Assembly (NCBI RefSeq): GCF_002813425.1
Contig: NZ_PHUL01000001.1
Span: 2,239,001-2,303,000 of the forward strand
Source: Cellulophaga sp. RHA19
Lineage (GTDB): Bacteria > Bacteroidota > Bacteroidia > Flavobacteriales > Flavobacteriaceae
Reading direction: 5' to 3'
Length of the DNA: 64,000 nt
Below the pieces are notes generated by a model that saw only the letters and a program-made list of their open reading frames with translations, was not told where the DNA came from and searched no databases. The position numbers were made by a program, and so were the translations under genes. Below, one piece after another: positions 1 through 8,407 of this stretch (position 1 is its first letter; each line of letters opens with the position of its first letter).

Positions 1-578
1 TAATCATCATTAGTTTTTTGTAATTGCCAATCTATGAGCTCTTTGTCGCTCATTATTTTTAAAATATGCAAGTAGTAATATCTAATGGCTAATCTGTAAT
101 TTTTATCCTCTAAAGCCTTTTTTATAAGTTGTTGTATGTCTTCGTTCTTAATAATATTTTCTTCTTCAGACAAGGTAACAGAACTTTGATTTTTTTTAGA
201 TAAGTGTATACTGTTTGCGTTTACCTTTAAAAAGAATTTTATACCAATAAAAATTAATATTCCAAGCAGTACGTACGGTATAATTTTTAAAAAAGCAGCT
301 AAATAGCCTACAGCTTTTGTTCCTCCAAATAGCCATTGAAAAAAGCGTAACCAATAAGAGTAAAGCCAAGATTTAAATTTATCCCACCAAGAGTTATCTG
401 CTTTTTCTAAGGTGTAATTATAACTAGAGTCATCTTTGTAAGATTGTAAGTCTTCTTTTGTTATTTTCTTTACAGATAAAGGTGCATCATCATAATCTAC
501 CATAGTAGAGTCTTGAAAACTATACGCAGATAAAGAAAACGTGATACTAATAAGAAAAGAAAAAAGAAGTTTTTGCAT
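1..578 (-). CDS. DUF4129-type membrane protein, C-terminus cut by window edge
   Basis: The frame runs from an ATG at 578 to the window edge, so only the first 192 or so residues are seen. It begins with a signal peptide (MQKLLFSFLISITFSLSAYS). A Trp/Phe-rich amphipathic stretch follows near residues 63-85, then one membrane helix near 95-115. The segment after the helix (EDIQQLIKKALEDKNYRLA, then an RYYYLHILK stretch) resembles the DUF4129 domain, which is found at this place in flavobacterial clusters with SpoIIM-like and RDD proteins. It starts one base after the stop of the upstream membrane gene, so co-transcription is likely. The biochemical role is not known. Confidence 0.72.
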   Translation of the reverse strand, partial: MQKLLFSFLISITFSLSAYSFQDSTMVDYDDAPLSVKKITKEDLQSYKDDSSYNYTLEKADNSWWDKFKSWLYSYWLRFFQWLFGGTKAVGYLAAFLKIIPYVLLGILIFIGIKFFLKVNANSIHLSKKNQSSVTLSEEENIIKNEDIQQLIKKALEDKNYRLAIRYYYLHILKIMSDKELIDWQLQKTNDD

Positions 579-579
579 A

Positions 580-1464
580 TTATAAATCGGTAGTATTTCC
601 TAAATTTTTAATACGCTCCATAGTACCCGTTAAATTTTTTCTTTCGTTTAAATCAAAATAAATAAGAGCGCCAGAAATGACCGTTAAAATACTTAATAGG
701 TATTGGCACAAGCTACTTAAGGCTTGTATTATTATGCTAATAGGATCGGTTAAATTGTTTCCCATAGTACTAGGGTCTACTTCAGCAGAAAACACTCCCA
801 TTTTTGCCCACATATATATGGCAGAAGGTATTCCAAATGCCATACCTGCAACAAAAACAACAATAACAATTACTAAAAGAGTAGCAAAAGTTATCCACCA
901 ATAATCTTTAACTAAACCAAAGCTATCACTAAAGGCATCACCAACAGATTTTTGGTTAAAAATTAAAATACTAAAGGCTAAAGACATTGGAACATAAAGA
1001 TAAATAGTGCCCAAACCACAAGGTATTAGTCCAATAATTAGGCAAATACTAGCTAAAAATGATAGTCCAATAAACTTCCAAAAACTATTGTAAACTTCAG
1101 ATTTAATTTGATTGTAGTTTATAGAACCATTATTTTCTATATAACTTTTTATATAATGTAAGGTAACAGATTGTGCCATTGAATAAGCAACTATCATTGA
1201 TATAAAAAAAAGAAAGAAAGAAAGAAAAAACATAAAAAGATCCGAGGATTTCCTTGCTTTTTCTATGTTAAAATCAAACAAGTCTCCGGTAGAATATGAG
1301 TAAAATGCGTGACAAATTAAGTAAACAACCAAATACGGACCAGCTATTTTAAAAAAGGTGTTAAAAAATGGTTTTAATTGAGTTCTTAAAAAAGCAAAAG
1401 TGTCGCCTAAAATTTCACCTAAATCTCTTTTCTTTTTAAACTCTACGTAATTGTTATTCTGCAT
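580..1464 (-). CDS. Multi-pass membrane protein of the SpoIIM/RDD cluster
   Basis: This 294-residue protein has about six hydrophobic segments, at roughly 33-55, 75-96, 130-150, 152-170, 188-212 and 245-268. I see no catalytic motif. Its start codon lies inside the end of the SpoIIM-like gene (11-base overlap) and its stop is one base before the DUF4129 gene, so the three form a tight operon. This arrangement recurs in flavobacteria, next to RDD, MoxR-type ATPase and DUF58 genes, and the set is thought to act in the cell envelope; that is inference. A run of four GAAA units on the plus strand (1212-1227) lies inside a membrane-segment codon run. Confidence 0.75.
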   Translation of the reverse strand: MQNNNYVEFKKKRDLGEILGDTFAFLRTQLKPFFNTFFKIAGPYLVVYLICHAFYSYSTGDLFDFNIEKARKSSDLFMFFLSFFLFFISMIVAYSMAQSVTLHYIKSYIENNGSINYNQIKSEVYNSFWKFIGLSFLASICLIIGLIPCGLGTIYLYVPMSLAFSILIFNQKSVGDAFSDSFGLVKDYWWITFATLLVIVIVVFVAGMAFGIPSAIYMWAKMGVFSAEVDPSTMGNNLTDPISIIIQALSSLCQYLLSILTVISGALIYFDLNERKNLTGTMERIKNLGNTTDL

Positions 1465-2419
1465 GGTTGGTTCTTTTGTGTAATAAATAAGGATAAATAA
1501 CGTAATAATATAATATTAAAACTAATGAGCTTGTAATAATTAATATAGCAAGCCAATCTGGCATTTCTGTATGTCTAGTAACAAAACCCTCTAAAAAGCC
1601 AGCTACAACAAAGAAAGGAACAGTAGATAGCATTATTTTTAAGCCGTTTACAGTGCCTCTTTTAAAAGATTCTAGTCTTGTATAAGTGCCAGGAAAAAGA
1701 ATCCCTTTTGCTAAAACAAGTCCGGCACAACCAGCAATTATAATTACAGATATCTCTATAGTGCCGTGTATCCAAATAGTACGTGCAGACTCCCATAGCA
1801 ATCCTTTTTCATAAAACATATACTGAAAACTACCTAGCATAATGCCATTTTGCATCATCACAAATAAAGAACCTATACCAAGCAAAATGCCATATATAAA
1901 AGCCATCATAGCTACTTTTATATTGTTAATAGTAATCCCTAAAAACATTTTAAATTCACTTTGCTGTTTGTAAACAGCCATAGGATCATCATTGGCAATA
2001 TTTTCTAAAGTCATATTTACATAGCCATCGCCTAAAAAAGATCTAACAAAATCACCATCATTAGCAGCAGAGAAAGCTCCTACTGCGCAAAAAAATGAAA
2101 AAACTAGAAATGCAATTAGTAATTCACGACGATTGTGATAAAATAATGTGGGAAATTCTGTTTTCCAAAAGCTGATTATTCTGTTTTTTGGCTCTTTTTT
2201 GGTCTTATATATTTTTTGATGAGCTTCTGAAGCCAAAGAATTTAAAAAAAATGCGGTGTTGCTACCAGGGTAGAAAGTCTTGGCATAGCTAAGGTGATCG
2301 GTAATTTCGATATACAAATCTGATAATTTGTTTGGGTCAATTTCCGTTTTCTTTGCCAGGACACTTTCAAAAGTAGTCCATTTGTCTTTATTTTGCTTTA
2401 CAAAGGCAGCTTCGCGCAT
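1454..2419 (-). CDS. Stage II sporulation protein M-like membrane protein
   Basis: The 321-residue product (start MREAAFVKQNKDKW) has a soluble N-terminal part of about 95 residues and then at least five membrane segments, which is the SpoIIM-like (DUF95) layout. I chose the ATG at 2419 because the upstream extension is unrelated low-complexity sequence that would run into the divergent RDD gene. In non-sporulating Bacteroidota this family has no sporulation role; its function is unknown. It heads a three-gene operon and shares a 33-bp divergent intergenic region with the RDD gene. Confidence 0.85.
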   Translation of the reverse strand: MREAAFVKQNKDKWTTFESVLAKKTEIDPNKLSDLYIEITDHLSYAKTFYPGSNTAFFLNSLASEAHQKIYKTKKEPKNRIISFWKTEFPTLFYHNRRELLIAFLVFSFFCAVGAFSAANDGDFVRSFLGDGYVNMTLENIANDDPMAVYKQQSEFKMFLGITINNIKVAMMAFIYGILLGIGSLFVMMQNGIMLGSFQYMFYEKGLLWESARTIWIHGTIEISVIIIAGCAGLVLAKGILFPGTYTRLESFKRGTVNGLKIMLSTVPFFVVAGFLEGFVTRHTEMPDWLAILIITSSLVLILYYYVIYPYLLHKRTNHAE

Positions 2420-2452
2420 TGGCTTTAAGATTTGTACCAAAGAAACTAAAAT

Positions 2453-3169
2453 ATGAACGAAATTCAAATAGAAACTGCTCAAAATATTAGCATTCATCAA
2501 AATGCTGCACATTTGGGTGATAGGATGCTGGCCTATATTATAGACAGCATTGTTATTTTTGTTTACACGTTACTTATGATTCTTTTGTTGGTATATATGA
2601 ATATCCATTTTAAAGATATGTGGCATTTATATTTAATAGTAACATTACCAGCTTTCTTCTATTATTTATTGTTAGAGTATTTTATGAATGGCTCTACGGT
2701 TGGTAAAAAAATAATGTCTATTAGAGTTGTAAAATTAGATGGGTCTAAACCAAATTTTTCTAGCTATTTTATACGTTGGATTATGCGTATTGTAGATGTA
2801 GTTTTGTCTACCGGAGGTGTTGCTGTACTTACAATATTGTTAAGAGGTAACGGACAGCGTTTGGGAGATATAGCTGCAGGAACTACAGTAATTACGGAAA
2901 AGAAAAAAGTGAAATTGCAAGATACAATGGTGGCTAATTTACCAGAAAATTACTCGCCAAGTTACCCGCAGGTAACTGTTTTTAAAGATCCAGAGATGCA
3001 AACTATAAAAGAATTATATAGCTCTGCAAAACGTAATGGAGACCACAACGTTATAGTATCTTTGTCTAATAAAATAAAAGAAGTTACTAGTATAACTACA
3101 GATAAAAAACCTTTAGAATTTGTAGACACTGTTATTAAAGATTATATCTACTATACTCAAGAATTATAA
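2453..3169 (+). CDS. RDD family membrane protein
   Basis: The 238-residue protein has the RDD domain in its first 150 residues: GDRMLAYIIDSI at the start of helix 1, a second helix near 60-80, and RWIMRIVDVVL before helix 3. These supply the conserved Arg and Asp residues. A soluble tail of about 85 residues follows. Some RDD proteins act as cation/proton antiporters or as docking partners of membrane proteins; which applies here is not known. It is divergent from the SpoIIM-like gene and only 4 bases from the TRIC channel gene downstream. Confidence 0.85.
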   Translation: MNEIQIETAQNISIHQNAAHLGDRMLAYIIDSIVIFVYTLLMILLLVYMNIHFKDMWHLYLIVTLPAFFYYLLLEYFMNGSTVGKKIMSIRVVKLDGSKPNFSSYFIRWIMRIVDVVLSTGGVAVLTILLRGNGQRLGDIAAGTTVITEKKKVKLQDTMVANLPENYSPSYPQVTVFKDPEMQTIKELYSSAKRNGDHNVIVSLSNKIKEVTSITTDKKPLEFVDTVIKDYIYYTQEL

Positions 3170-3173
3170 GCTT

Positions 3174-3794
3174 ATGTTTTATCTAGTTATAGATATTTTA
3201 GGAACAATAGCATTTGCTATATCTGGTGTTTTGGTAGCAATGGATAAAAAACTGGATCCTTTTGGAGTTTTTATTGTTGCCTTTGTTACAGCTGTTGGTG
3301 GTGGTACATTAAGAGATTTGTTGCTTGGTAATACACCAGTAACTTGGTTGTTGCAACCAATTTATATTTATACAATTTTAACTACGGTAGTGCTCTCTAT
3401 CATTTTTAGAAAACAATTAAAATACTTAAGAACTTCTCTTTTTTTGTTTGATACCATAGGTATTGGTCTTTATACTTTAGCAGGAGTAGAGAAGGGACTA
3501 GATGCAAATCTACTGCCAATTATGTGTATTGTTGTTGGTACAATAACTGCCTGTTTTGGAGGTGTTATACGCGATATTTTGTGTAATGAAATTCCTGTGA
3601 TATTTAGAAAAGAAGTGTATGCAACAGCTTGTATAATAGGGGCTAGCAGTTATTTTTTATTGATAAAATTACCTGTGAAACCTAATTATATACACGTAAT
3701 TTGCATTTTTATTGTAATTACAGTGCGTTTGTTGGCTGTTAAATTTAAAATTGCTTTACCAACTATTTATCCGCCAGTAGAAACTAAAAAATAA
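3174..3794 (+). CDS. TRIC (trimeric intracellular cation) channel family protein
   Basis: The 206-residue inner-membrane protein has two repeats of three helices. Each repeat carries the glycine-rich signature and the RD pair of the UPF0126/TRIC family: VGGGTLRDLLLG near residue 41 and FGGVIRDILCNEIP near 128. Prokaryotic TRIC proteins form homotrimeric potassium-permeable channels; physiological roles in bacteria are unclear. It follows the RDD gene after 4 bases and is probably translated from the same mRNA. It converges on the cyclophilin gene, with no obvious terminator hairpin in the 32 bases between. Confidence 0.88.
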   Translation: MFYLVIDILGTIAFAISGVLVAMDKKLDPFGVFIVAFVTAVGGGTLRDLLLGNTPVTWLLQPIYIYTILTTVVLSIIFRKQLKYLRTSLFLFDTIGIGLYTLAGVEKGLDANLLPIMCIVVGTITACFGGVIRDILCNEIPVIFRKEVYATACIIGASSYFLLIKLPVKPNYIHVICIFIVITVRLLAVKFKIALPTIYPPVETKK

Positions 3795-3826
3795 GCATAA
3801 TTTTTAATTAAAGTAATAACTACAAT

Positions 3827-4537
3827 CTACTTTATAACTTCAGCTTTAATTATAAAAATATTTTTTTTAGGCCAATCTCCTTTGTCAACAGGTTGTCTGT
3901 TAATTAAATCTACAACATCCATACCTTCTATAACACGACCAAAAGGAGTATAATCTTTATCTAAATGATAAGAGCCAGGTTTTGTTACCACAATAAAAAA
4001 CTCATAAGGAGAGGCTAATTTATGCGGGTTGTCACTTTCACTGCTTGGCATAGATATCACGCCTCTATGGTGTTTGTGTCCTTTTTTTGTATCAGGAGGT
4101 AATAAATACCTGCCAATTTCTCCTCTTTTTTTAGCTGTTTTTATATTATCTGCATTACCACCTTGAATAATAAAATTTTTGACTACTCTATGAAAATAGG
4201 TGTCATTAAAATAGCCTTTTTTTGTTAGGTAAATAAAATTAGCTTTGTGGTAAGGTACATTATCAAATAATTGCAAAGTAAAGCTACCAAGGTTTGTGGT
4301 AATTTTTACTTTATCTTCTTTTAATGTTTTATTGTATTCATAAAAAAAAGGAATAGCATTTTCCTCGGTAAGTACAAACTTTTCTTCTTTTTTAGTAACT
4401 TTAGAACTGTCTATTGCAAGAGTGTCTGTTTTTACTTTAGCATCCTCTGTTTTTTGCTTTTGTTTTGCTGCGTTGTTGCAACTGAATGTTAAAATTAGTA
4501 GTAATAGTATAGTGTAAGATAGTACCTTTGTATTCAT
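3827..4537 (-). CDS. Cyclophilin-type peptidyl-prolyl isomerase, lipoprotein
   Basis: I chose the ATG at 4537. From there the product (236 residues) begins MNTKVLSYTILLLLILTFSC, a lipoprotein signal with a cysteine at residue 20, so it is probably anchored to a membrane on the periplasmic side. The cyclophilin fold fills the rest: FHRVVKNFIIQGG carries the catalytic Arg, and FFIVVTKPGSYHLD and FGRVIEGMDVVD are the later core strands. It should catalyse cis-trans isomerisation of Xaa-Pro bonds during folding of exported proteins. Its start codon overlaps that of the divergent Nudix gene by two bases. Confidence 0.88.
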   Translation of the reverse strand: MNTKVLSYTILLLLILTFSCNNAAKQKQKTEDAKVKTDTLAIDSSKVTKKEEKFVLTEENAIPFFYEYNKTLKEDKVKITTNLGSFTLQLFDNVPYHKANFIYLTKKGYFNDTYFHRVVKNFIIQGGNADNIKTAKKRGEIGRYLLPPDTKKGHKHHRGVISMPSSESDNPHKLASPYEFFIVVTKPGSYHLDKDYTPFGRVIEGMDVVDLINRQPVDKGDWPKKNIFIIKAEVIK

Positions 4538-5177
4538 GAATTTTGATGATTTTACCAAGAGAATTTCAAAAATAAAGAATCTTCCTTTACTAGGTGAAGA
4601 ATCTCATAATAAAATGGCTCCATCTATTAGAATAGATGAGTTAAGTAGAATGAAAAATCAGCGTGATAAAGCACGTAAAGCAGCTGTTATGGCTTTGTTT
4701 TACCCAACAGAAGAAAACAGTACCAACTTGTTGTTAATGCTGCGTAAAACTTATAAAGGTGTGCACTCTAACCAAATTGGTTTTCCGGGTGGTAAGGTAG
4801 AAAAAGAAGATAAAAATCTATTAGCTACAGCATTAAGAGAAACGTATGAAGAAGTGGGTGTACCACAACAAAAAGTACAGGTAATGGCAGAGCTATCATC
4901 TATATACATACCACCAAGTAATTTTGAAGTGCAACCCTATATAGGATTATACCCTAATCCAGCTCCTTTTGTTATTCAAGAGTCAGAAGTAGAGCATTTA
5001 GTAGAGGTTTCTTTGCTAGATTTTATGGATGATAGTAAAATTAGCACTCAAAATTTAACAACTTCTTATGCTGTAAATATAGATGTACCAGCCTTTAAAT
5101 TAGGTGGTTATGTTGTTTGGGGTGCAACTGCAATGATAATGAGCGAACTTAAAGAGCTACTAAAACAATTGTTATAG
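4536..5177 (+). CDS. CoA pyrophosphatase, Nudix hydrolase
   Basis: This 213-residue Nudix protein has the CoA-pyrophosphatase signature just before the box (LMLRKTYKGVHSNQIGFPGG) followed by the Nudix helix ALRETYEEVGV, whose glutamates bind metal. Family members cut coenzyme A and oxidised CoA into phosphopantetheine and 3',5'-ADP. The start MNFDDF fits the usual N-terminus of flavobacterial homologues. The divergent cyclophilin start overlaps it (CATG at 4535-4538), so each gene's upstream control signals must lie inside the other's coding region. Confidence 0.88.
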   Translation: MNFDDFTKRISKIKNLPLLGEESHNKMAPSIRIDELSRMKNQRDKARKAAVMALFYPTEENSTNLLLMLRKTYKGVHSNQIGFPGGKVEKEDKNLLATALRETYEEVGVPQQKVQVMAELSSIYIPPSNFEVQPYIGLYPNPAPFVIQESEVEHLVEVSLLDFMDDSKISTQNLTTSYAVNIDVPAFKLGGYVVWGATAMIMSELKELLKQLL

Positions 5178-5182
5178 TTATA

Positions 5183-5190
5183 TAAATTTG
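5183..5190 (+). promoter_or_regulatory. Putative -7 element of the acyltransferase gene
   Basis: TAAATTTG matches the Bacteroidota -7 consensus TAnnTTTG and lies 26 bases before the start codon. No well-spaced -33 TTTG is visible. Confidence 0.4.
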
Positions 5191-5215
5191 TAGATTTGGC
5201 AACACAATATTAATT

Positions 5216-6022
5216 ATGGGTTTATTTAAAAAGAATCCTTTTGGGCATATACTATTTTTAAAAAAATGGTTAATAAGAATTGCGGCTTTATTTACACACC
5301 GCAGGTACAAAGGGTTTAATAAATTAGAAATAGAAGGATCACAAATACTAAGAGACTTGCCAGACAAAGGCGTACTATTTGTATCTAACCACCAAACATA
5401 CTTTGCAGATGTAGTTGCAATGTTTCATGTTTTTAATGCCAGTTTAAGTGGCAGAGAAGATAATATTAGAAATATTGGTTACATCTGGAAGCCTAAGTTG
5501 AATATGTACTATGTAGCTGCTGCAGAGACAATGAAAAAAAGTCTTTTAACTAAGATTTTGGCTTACGCTGGTTCTATTAGTATACAACGTACGTGGCGTG
5601 CAGACGGGCAAGATGTAAAAAGGCAAGTAAAAATGAGCGATATTAGTAATATTGGTACCGCTTTAGATGATGGTTGGGTTATTACATTTCCGCAAGGAAC
5701 AACCACTCCTTGGAAACCTTTACGTAAAGGAACTGCACATATTATAAAAAAATACAAGCCTATTGTTGTACCTGTTGTAATAGATGGTTTTAGACGTTCT
5801 TTTGATAAAAAAGGACTGAGAATAAAGAAAAAAGGTATTTTACAGTCTATGGTTATAAAAGAACCTTTAGATATAGATTATGAAAATGATTCTTTTGAGT
5901 CTATTATAGATAAGCTAGGGCACGCTATAGAGCAAGATCCTTCTTATTTAAAAGTAATTTCTAAGGCAGATTTGAAAGCGCTAGAAGAAGAAAATGAACT
6001 TAGAAAGTGGAAACTAGATTAA
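5216..6022 (+). CDS. Lysophospholipid acyltransferase (PlsC-like)
   Basis: The 268-residue protein has the layout of the PlsC/LPLAT family: a basic, hydrophobic N-terminus, an acyltransferase block SNHQTYFADVV near residue 58, and a second block TFPQGTTTPW near residue 157. It should transfer an acyl chain to a lysophospholipid at the inner membrane. Both signature motifs are unusual. There are five residues between His and Asp (HX5D) instead of four, and the usual FPEGT is FPQGT. The spacing may be a flavobacterial variant. Substrate position is not certain. A strong bidirectional terminator follows. Confidence 0.82.
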   Translation: MGLFKKNPFGHILFLKKWLIRIAALFTHRRYKGFNKLEIEGSQILRDLPDKGVLFVSNHQTYFADVVAMFHVFNASLSGREDNIRNIGYIWKPKLNMYYVAAAETMKKSLLTKILAYAGSISIQRTWRADGQDVKRQVKMSDISNIGTALDDGWVITFPQGTTTPWKPLRKGTAHIIKKYKPIVVPVVIDGFRRSFDKKGLRIKKKGILQSMVIKEPLDIDYENDSFESIIDKLGHAIEQDPSYLKVISKADLKALEEENELRKWKLD

Positions 6023-6045
6023 TTGTTTAATATTTCATTTTCGTA

Positions 6046-6087
6046 TAAAAAAAAACCATCTGATTAATCAGATGGTTTTTTTTTTTT
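6046..6087. terminator. Bidirectional terminator
   Basis: CCATCTGATTAATCAGATGG (6056-6075) is a perfect 20-base palindrome with an A tract before it and a T tract after it. It sits between the convergent acyltransferase and membrane protein genes. Confidence 0.9.
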
Positions 6088-6110
6088 GGTTGTATAATAG
6101 GGTCGTTTGT

Positions 6111-6758
6111 TTAAATCTCCATTTTTTTTAATTCGTAGTAGTTTCTGTTTAATTTTTTAAGTAATAACCCGTACAAGAGAAAATAAATTAAAGCAAATAC
6201 AACAGTAGTTACAACAGCTACAACAACAAATGTTATTGTCATTATGGTTTTAAATTTTTCTGCAGATACGTTTGTAGGCAATTCTTCAGGATAAATTGTG
6301 GTGAGCATTACAGGATCAAAATAAACACAAACTGCTTGTGCAAGCATTGTAAACATTAAGGTAGCTAAACTAAAAATAACATAGTGTTTTACCGTTTTTC
6401 TAGTCCGTATAATATTTTTCATTAACGTCTTAGAGTCATCTAAAACAGAAATCTCTTTATATCTTTTATAAAATTGATAAATAAAATAGAATATAACGGT
6501 GTATTGTATAATAGACAATGCTATAAAAAATACACCATATGTATTGCCATAGTACATTTTAGCAATATGTTCTCTTGTACTAGGGAAAATAAAGAGTAAG
6601 TTGGGGAGTACAAATTCCAAAATACTAATTATAAATATCCACTTAACAATAGAGGAAGACTTCTTCCATATCATTTTGTAAATATCATTGTACGACAATT
6701 TAGGAAGTTCGTCTCCCTTTTTTTGCCAATCTTTTTTTAAGATATCCAATTCATCCAT
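6111..6758 (-). CDS. Membrane protein paired with an ECF sigma factor
   Basis: The 215-residue protein has a soluble N-terminus of about 38 residues (MDELDILKKDWQKKGDELP) and four hydrophobic segments near 40-58, 75-95, 122-145 and 172-198. It starts 4 bases after the stop of the sigma factor gene, and a bidirectional terminator lies behind it. The placement suggests a membrane anti-sigma or sensor protein. The sequence does not match a zinc-finger anti-sigma domain that I can recognise, so regulation of the sigma factor is inferred from context only. Confidence 0.72.
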   Translation of the reverse strand: MDELDILKKDWQKKGDELPKLSYNDIYKMIWKKSSSIVKWIFIISILEFVLPNLLFIFPSTREHIAKMYYGNTYGVFFIALSIIQYTVIFYFIYQFYKRYKEISVLDDSKTLMKNIIRTRKTVKHYVIFSLATLMFTMLAQAVCVYFDPVMLTTIYPEELPTNVSAEKFKTIMTITFVVVAVVTTVVFALIYFLLYGLLLKKLNRNYYELKKMEI

Positions 6759-6762
6759 ACAA

Positions 6763-7257
6763 TTAAGGATTTAAAATGGTTTTTAATTTTTTCTTTATTC
6801 TGTTCATCTTTACCCTAGCGTTTACTTCGCTAATACCTAGTGTTTCAGATATTTCTGTATAATCCTTATCTTCTAAGTAAAGAAAAACCAATGCTTTATC
6901 TATGTCTCCCAACTGCTTTACAGCTTTGTACATAAGTTTTAGTTGTAATTCTTGTGTTTCATCATATTCATCAGCCTTGATTTTAAAAATTACAGACTCA
7001 TAACTTTGTGTGCTAACTTTTCTTTTAGATTTTCTGTAAAGTGTAATAGCAGTGTTTAAAGCCACTCTATACATCCAAGTACTAAATTTAGAATCGCCTC
7101 TAAATTTTGGGTACGCTTTCCATAGTTGTATAGTTATTTCTTGAAACAAGTCGTTATGAGCATCCTTGTCATTAGTGTACAGCGTACAGACCTTGTGAAC
7201 AATATTTTGGTTGTTCTCTAGTTCTGTTACAAATGCATGTTCTAAGTCTTTGCTCAC
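6763..7257 (-). CDS. ECF-type RNA polymerase sigma factor
   Basis: The 164-residue protein has sigma region 2 near residues 15-80 (DLFQEITIQLWKAYPKFRG, then STWMYRVALNTAI) and region 4 near 105-160 (LYLEDKDYTEISETLGISE, a helix-turn-helix). No region 1 or 3 is present, as expected for ECF factors. It is followed after 4 bases by a four-helix membrane protein that may hold it inactive. A TGTAAC hexamer lies 48 bases upstream of its start (7305-7310, minus strand), as in front of the two other ECF genes of this window. Confidence 0.9.
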   Translation of the reverse strand: MSKDLEHAFVTELENNQNIVHKVCTLYTNDKDAHNDLFQEITIQLWKAYPKFRGDSKFSTWMYRVALNTAITLYRKSKRKVSTQSYESVIFKIKADEYDETQELQLKLMYKAVKQLGDIDKALVFLYLEDKDYTEISETLGISEVNARVKMNRIKKKLKTILNP

Positions 7258-7304
7258 TTTTTTGGTTGGTAGTTGTACTTGTTAGTATTGGTTATTTATA
7301 ATTT

Positions 7305-7310
7305 GTTACA
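7305..7310 (-). promoter_or_regulatory. TGTAAC element upstream of ECF sigma gene
   Basis: On the minus strand TGTAAC lies 48 bases before the sigma factor start. The hexamer 16 bases further on (ATACTA) is a poor match to the C(A/G)TCT motif of the other two ECF genes here, so this is the weakest of the three candidates. Confidence 0.3.
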
Positions 7311-7326
7311 TTATAAAGTAAAAATA

Positions 7327-8223
7327 TTATTTTCTAGGATGATAGTTAGCAATTACGCTTGCCAAGTGTGTACGGTCTACGTGTACGTAAACTTCTGTAG
7401 TTGTAATACTTTCGTGACCCAACATTTGTTGTATTGCTCTTAAGTCTGCTCCATTTTCTAGCAAATGTGTTGCAAATGAGTGACGTAAGGTATGCGGACT
7501 AATTGTTTTTTTTAATTCAATGGTTTCTGCTAATTGTTTAATAATAGTAAAAATCATAGCACGTGTTAATTGTCTTCCTCTGCGGTTTAGAAACAAAATA
7601 TCTTCAAAACCTTTTTTTATATCTAAATGATTTCTAATTTCATCTTTATATATAGTAATGTACTTTTTATTAATATTACTAATAGGAACAAAACGTTGTT
7701 TATCTCCTTTTCCTGTAACTCTTATAAAATCTTCATTAAAGAATAAATCTGATAGTCTCAAATTTGTAAGTTCGGACACACGTAGACCACAACCATATAA
7801 AGTTTCTAGCATTGCTCTGTTGCGTTCGCCTTCAGGCTTGCTTAGGTCTATTGCGTCTATCAAATTATTAATTTCCTCAACAGACAAGGTATCTGGCAGT
7901 TTTCTACCAATTTTTGGAGCCTCTATTAAATCCATAGGATTGTCTGCTCTATAATCTTCAAAAATTAGGTAATTAAAAAAACTCTTTAGACCAGATAATA
8001 TTCTTGCTTGTGACCTTGGGTTAATACTGGCAGATATCTCGTATATAAACCTTAGTGTAGTTTCTTTAGTAATAGTAATGGGAGTTTCTGTTATATTTTT
8101 TTGCTCTAAAAAGGAAATTAACTTTTCTACATCTAATACGTAATTAGTGATAGAATTCTCCATTAATCCTCTTTCTATTTTTAGATAGTGCTGATAATCA
8201 GTTAGTCCCTGTCTCCATTTCAT
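7327..8223 (-). CDS. xerD: Tyrosine recombinase XerD
   Basis: The 298-residue protein (start MKWRQGLTDYQHYL at 8223; the longer open frame is a non-homologous extension) has an N-terminal SAM-like DNA-binding domain to about residue 100 and a catalytic domain with all active-site residues: Arg148 (CGLRVSEL), Lys172, His244 and Arg247 (HTLRH), His270 (GHES) and Tyr279 (VYVH). It resolves chromosome dimers at dif with XerC or alone. The length and housekeeping neighbourhood (aroQ lies nearby) argue for the chromosomal XerD and not a mobile-element integrase. Confidence 0.92.
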   Translation of the reverse strand: MKWRQGLTDYQHYLKIERGLMENSITNYVLDVEKLISFLEQKNITETPITITKETTLRFIYEISASINPRSQARILSGLKSFFNYLIFEDYRADNPMDLIEAPKIGRKLPDTLSVEEINNLIDAIDLSKPEGERNRAMLETLYGCGLRVSELTNLRLSDLFFNEDFIRVTGKGDKQRFVPISNINKKYITIYKDEIRNHLDIKKGFEDILFLNRRGRQLTRAMIFTIIKQLAETIELKKTISPHTLRHSFATHLLENGADLRAIQQMLGHESITTTEVYVHVDRTHLASVIANYHPRK

Positions 8224-8291
8224 ATAGGTTAAAATTAAGTTAATAATTTGGTTAAAAAAAGAGTTTTTTATCGGTCTTTTTTCTTCACAAC

Positions 8292-8338
8292 TGTTTGTTG
8301 TTGGTTTACAACAATTACTTACATTTACACAACAAACA
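8292..8338. repeat. Inverted repeat between xerD and the beta-barrel genes
   Basis: TGTTTGTTG (8292-8300) and CAACAAACA (8330-8338) are perfect inverted arms 29 bases apart. A smaller hairpin, TTGTTG-GTTTA-CAACAA (8298-8314), overlaps the left arm. It lies in the divergent intergenic region and could be an operator or leader structure; no function is known. Confidence 0.4.
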
Positions 8339-8407
8339 TTGTAAGTGAACAAGATTAACAATCTATGTTTACTGCATAATTATAAACTAAAAATTAAAAT
8401 TATTTTT

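Noticed and set aside
7327..8223. Integrase of a mobile element
   Set aside because: Length and motifs fit chromosomal XerD; no attachment-site repeats, phage genes or tRNA are near.
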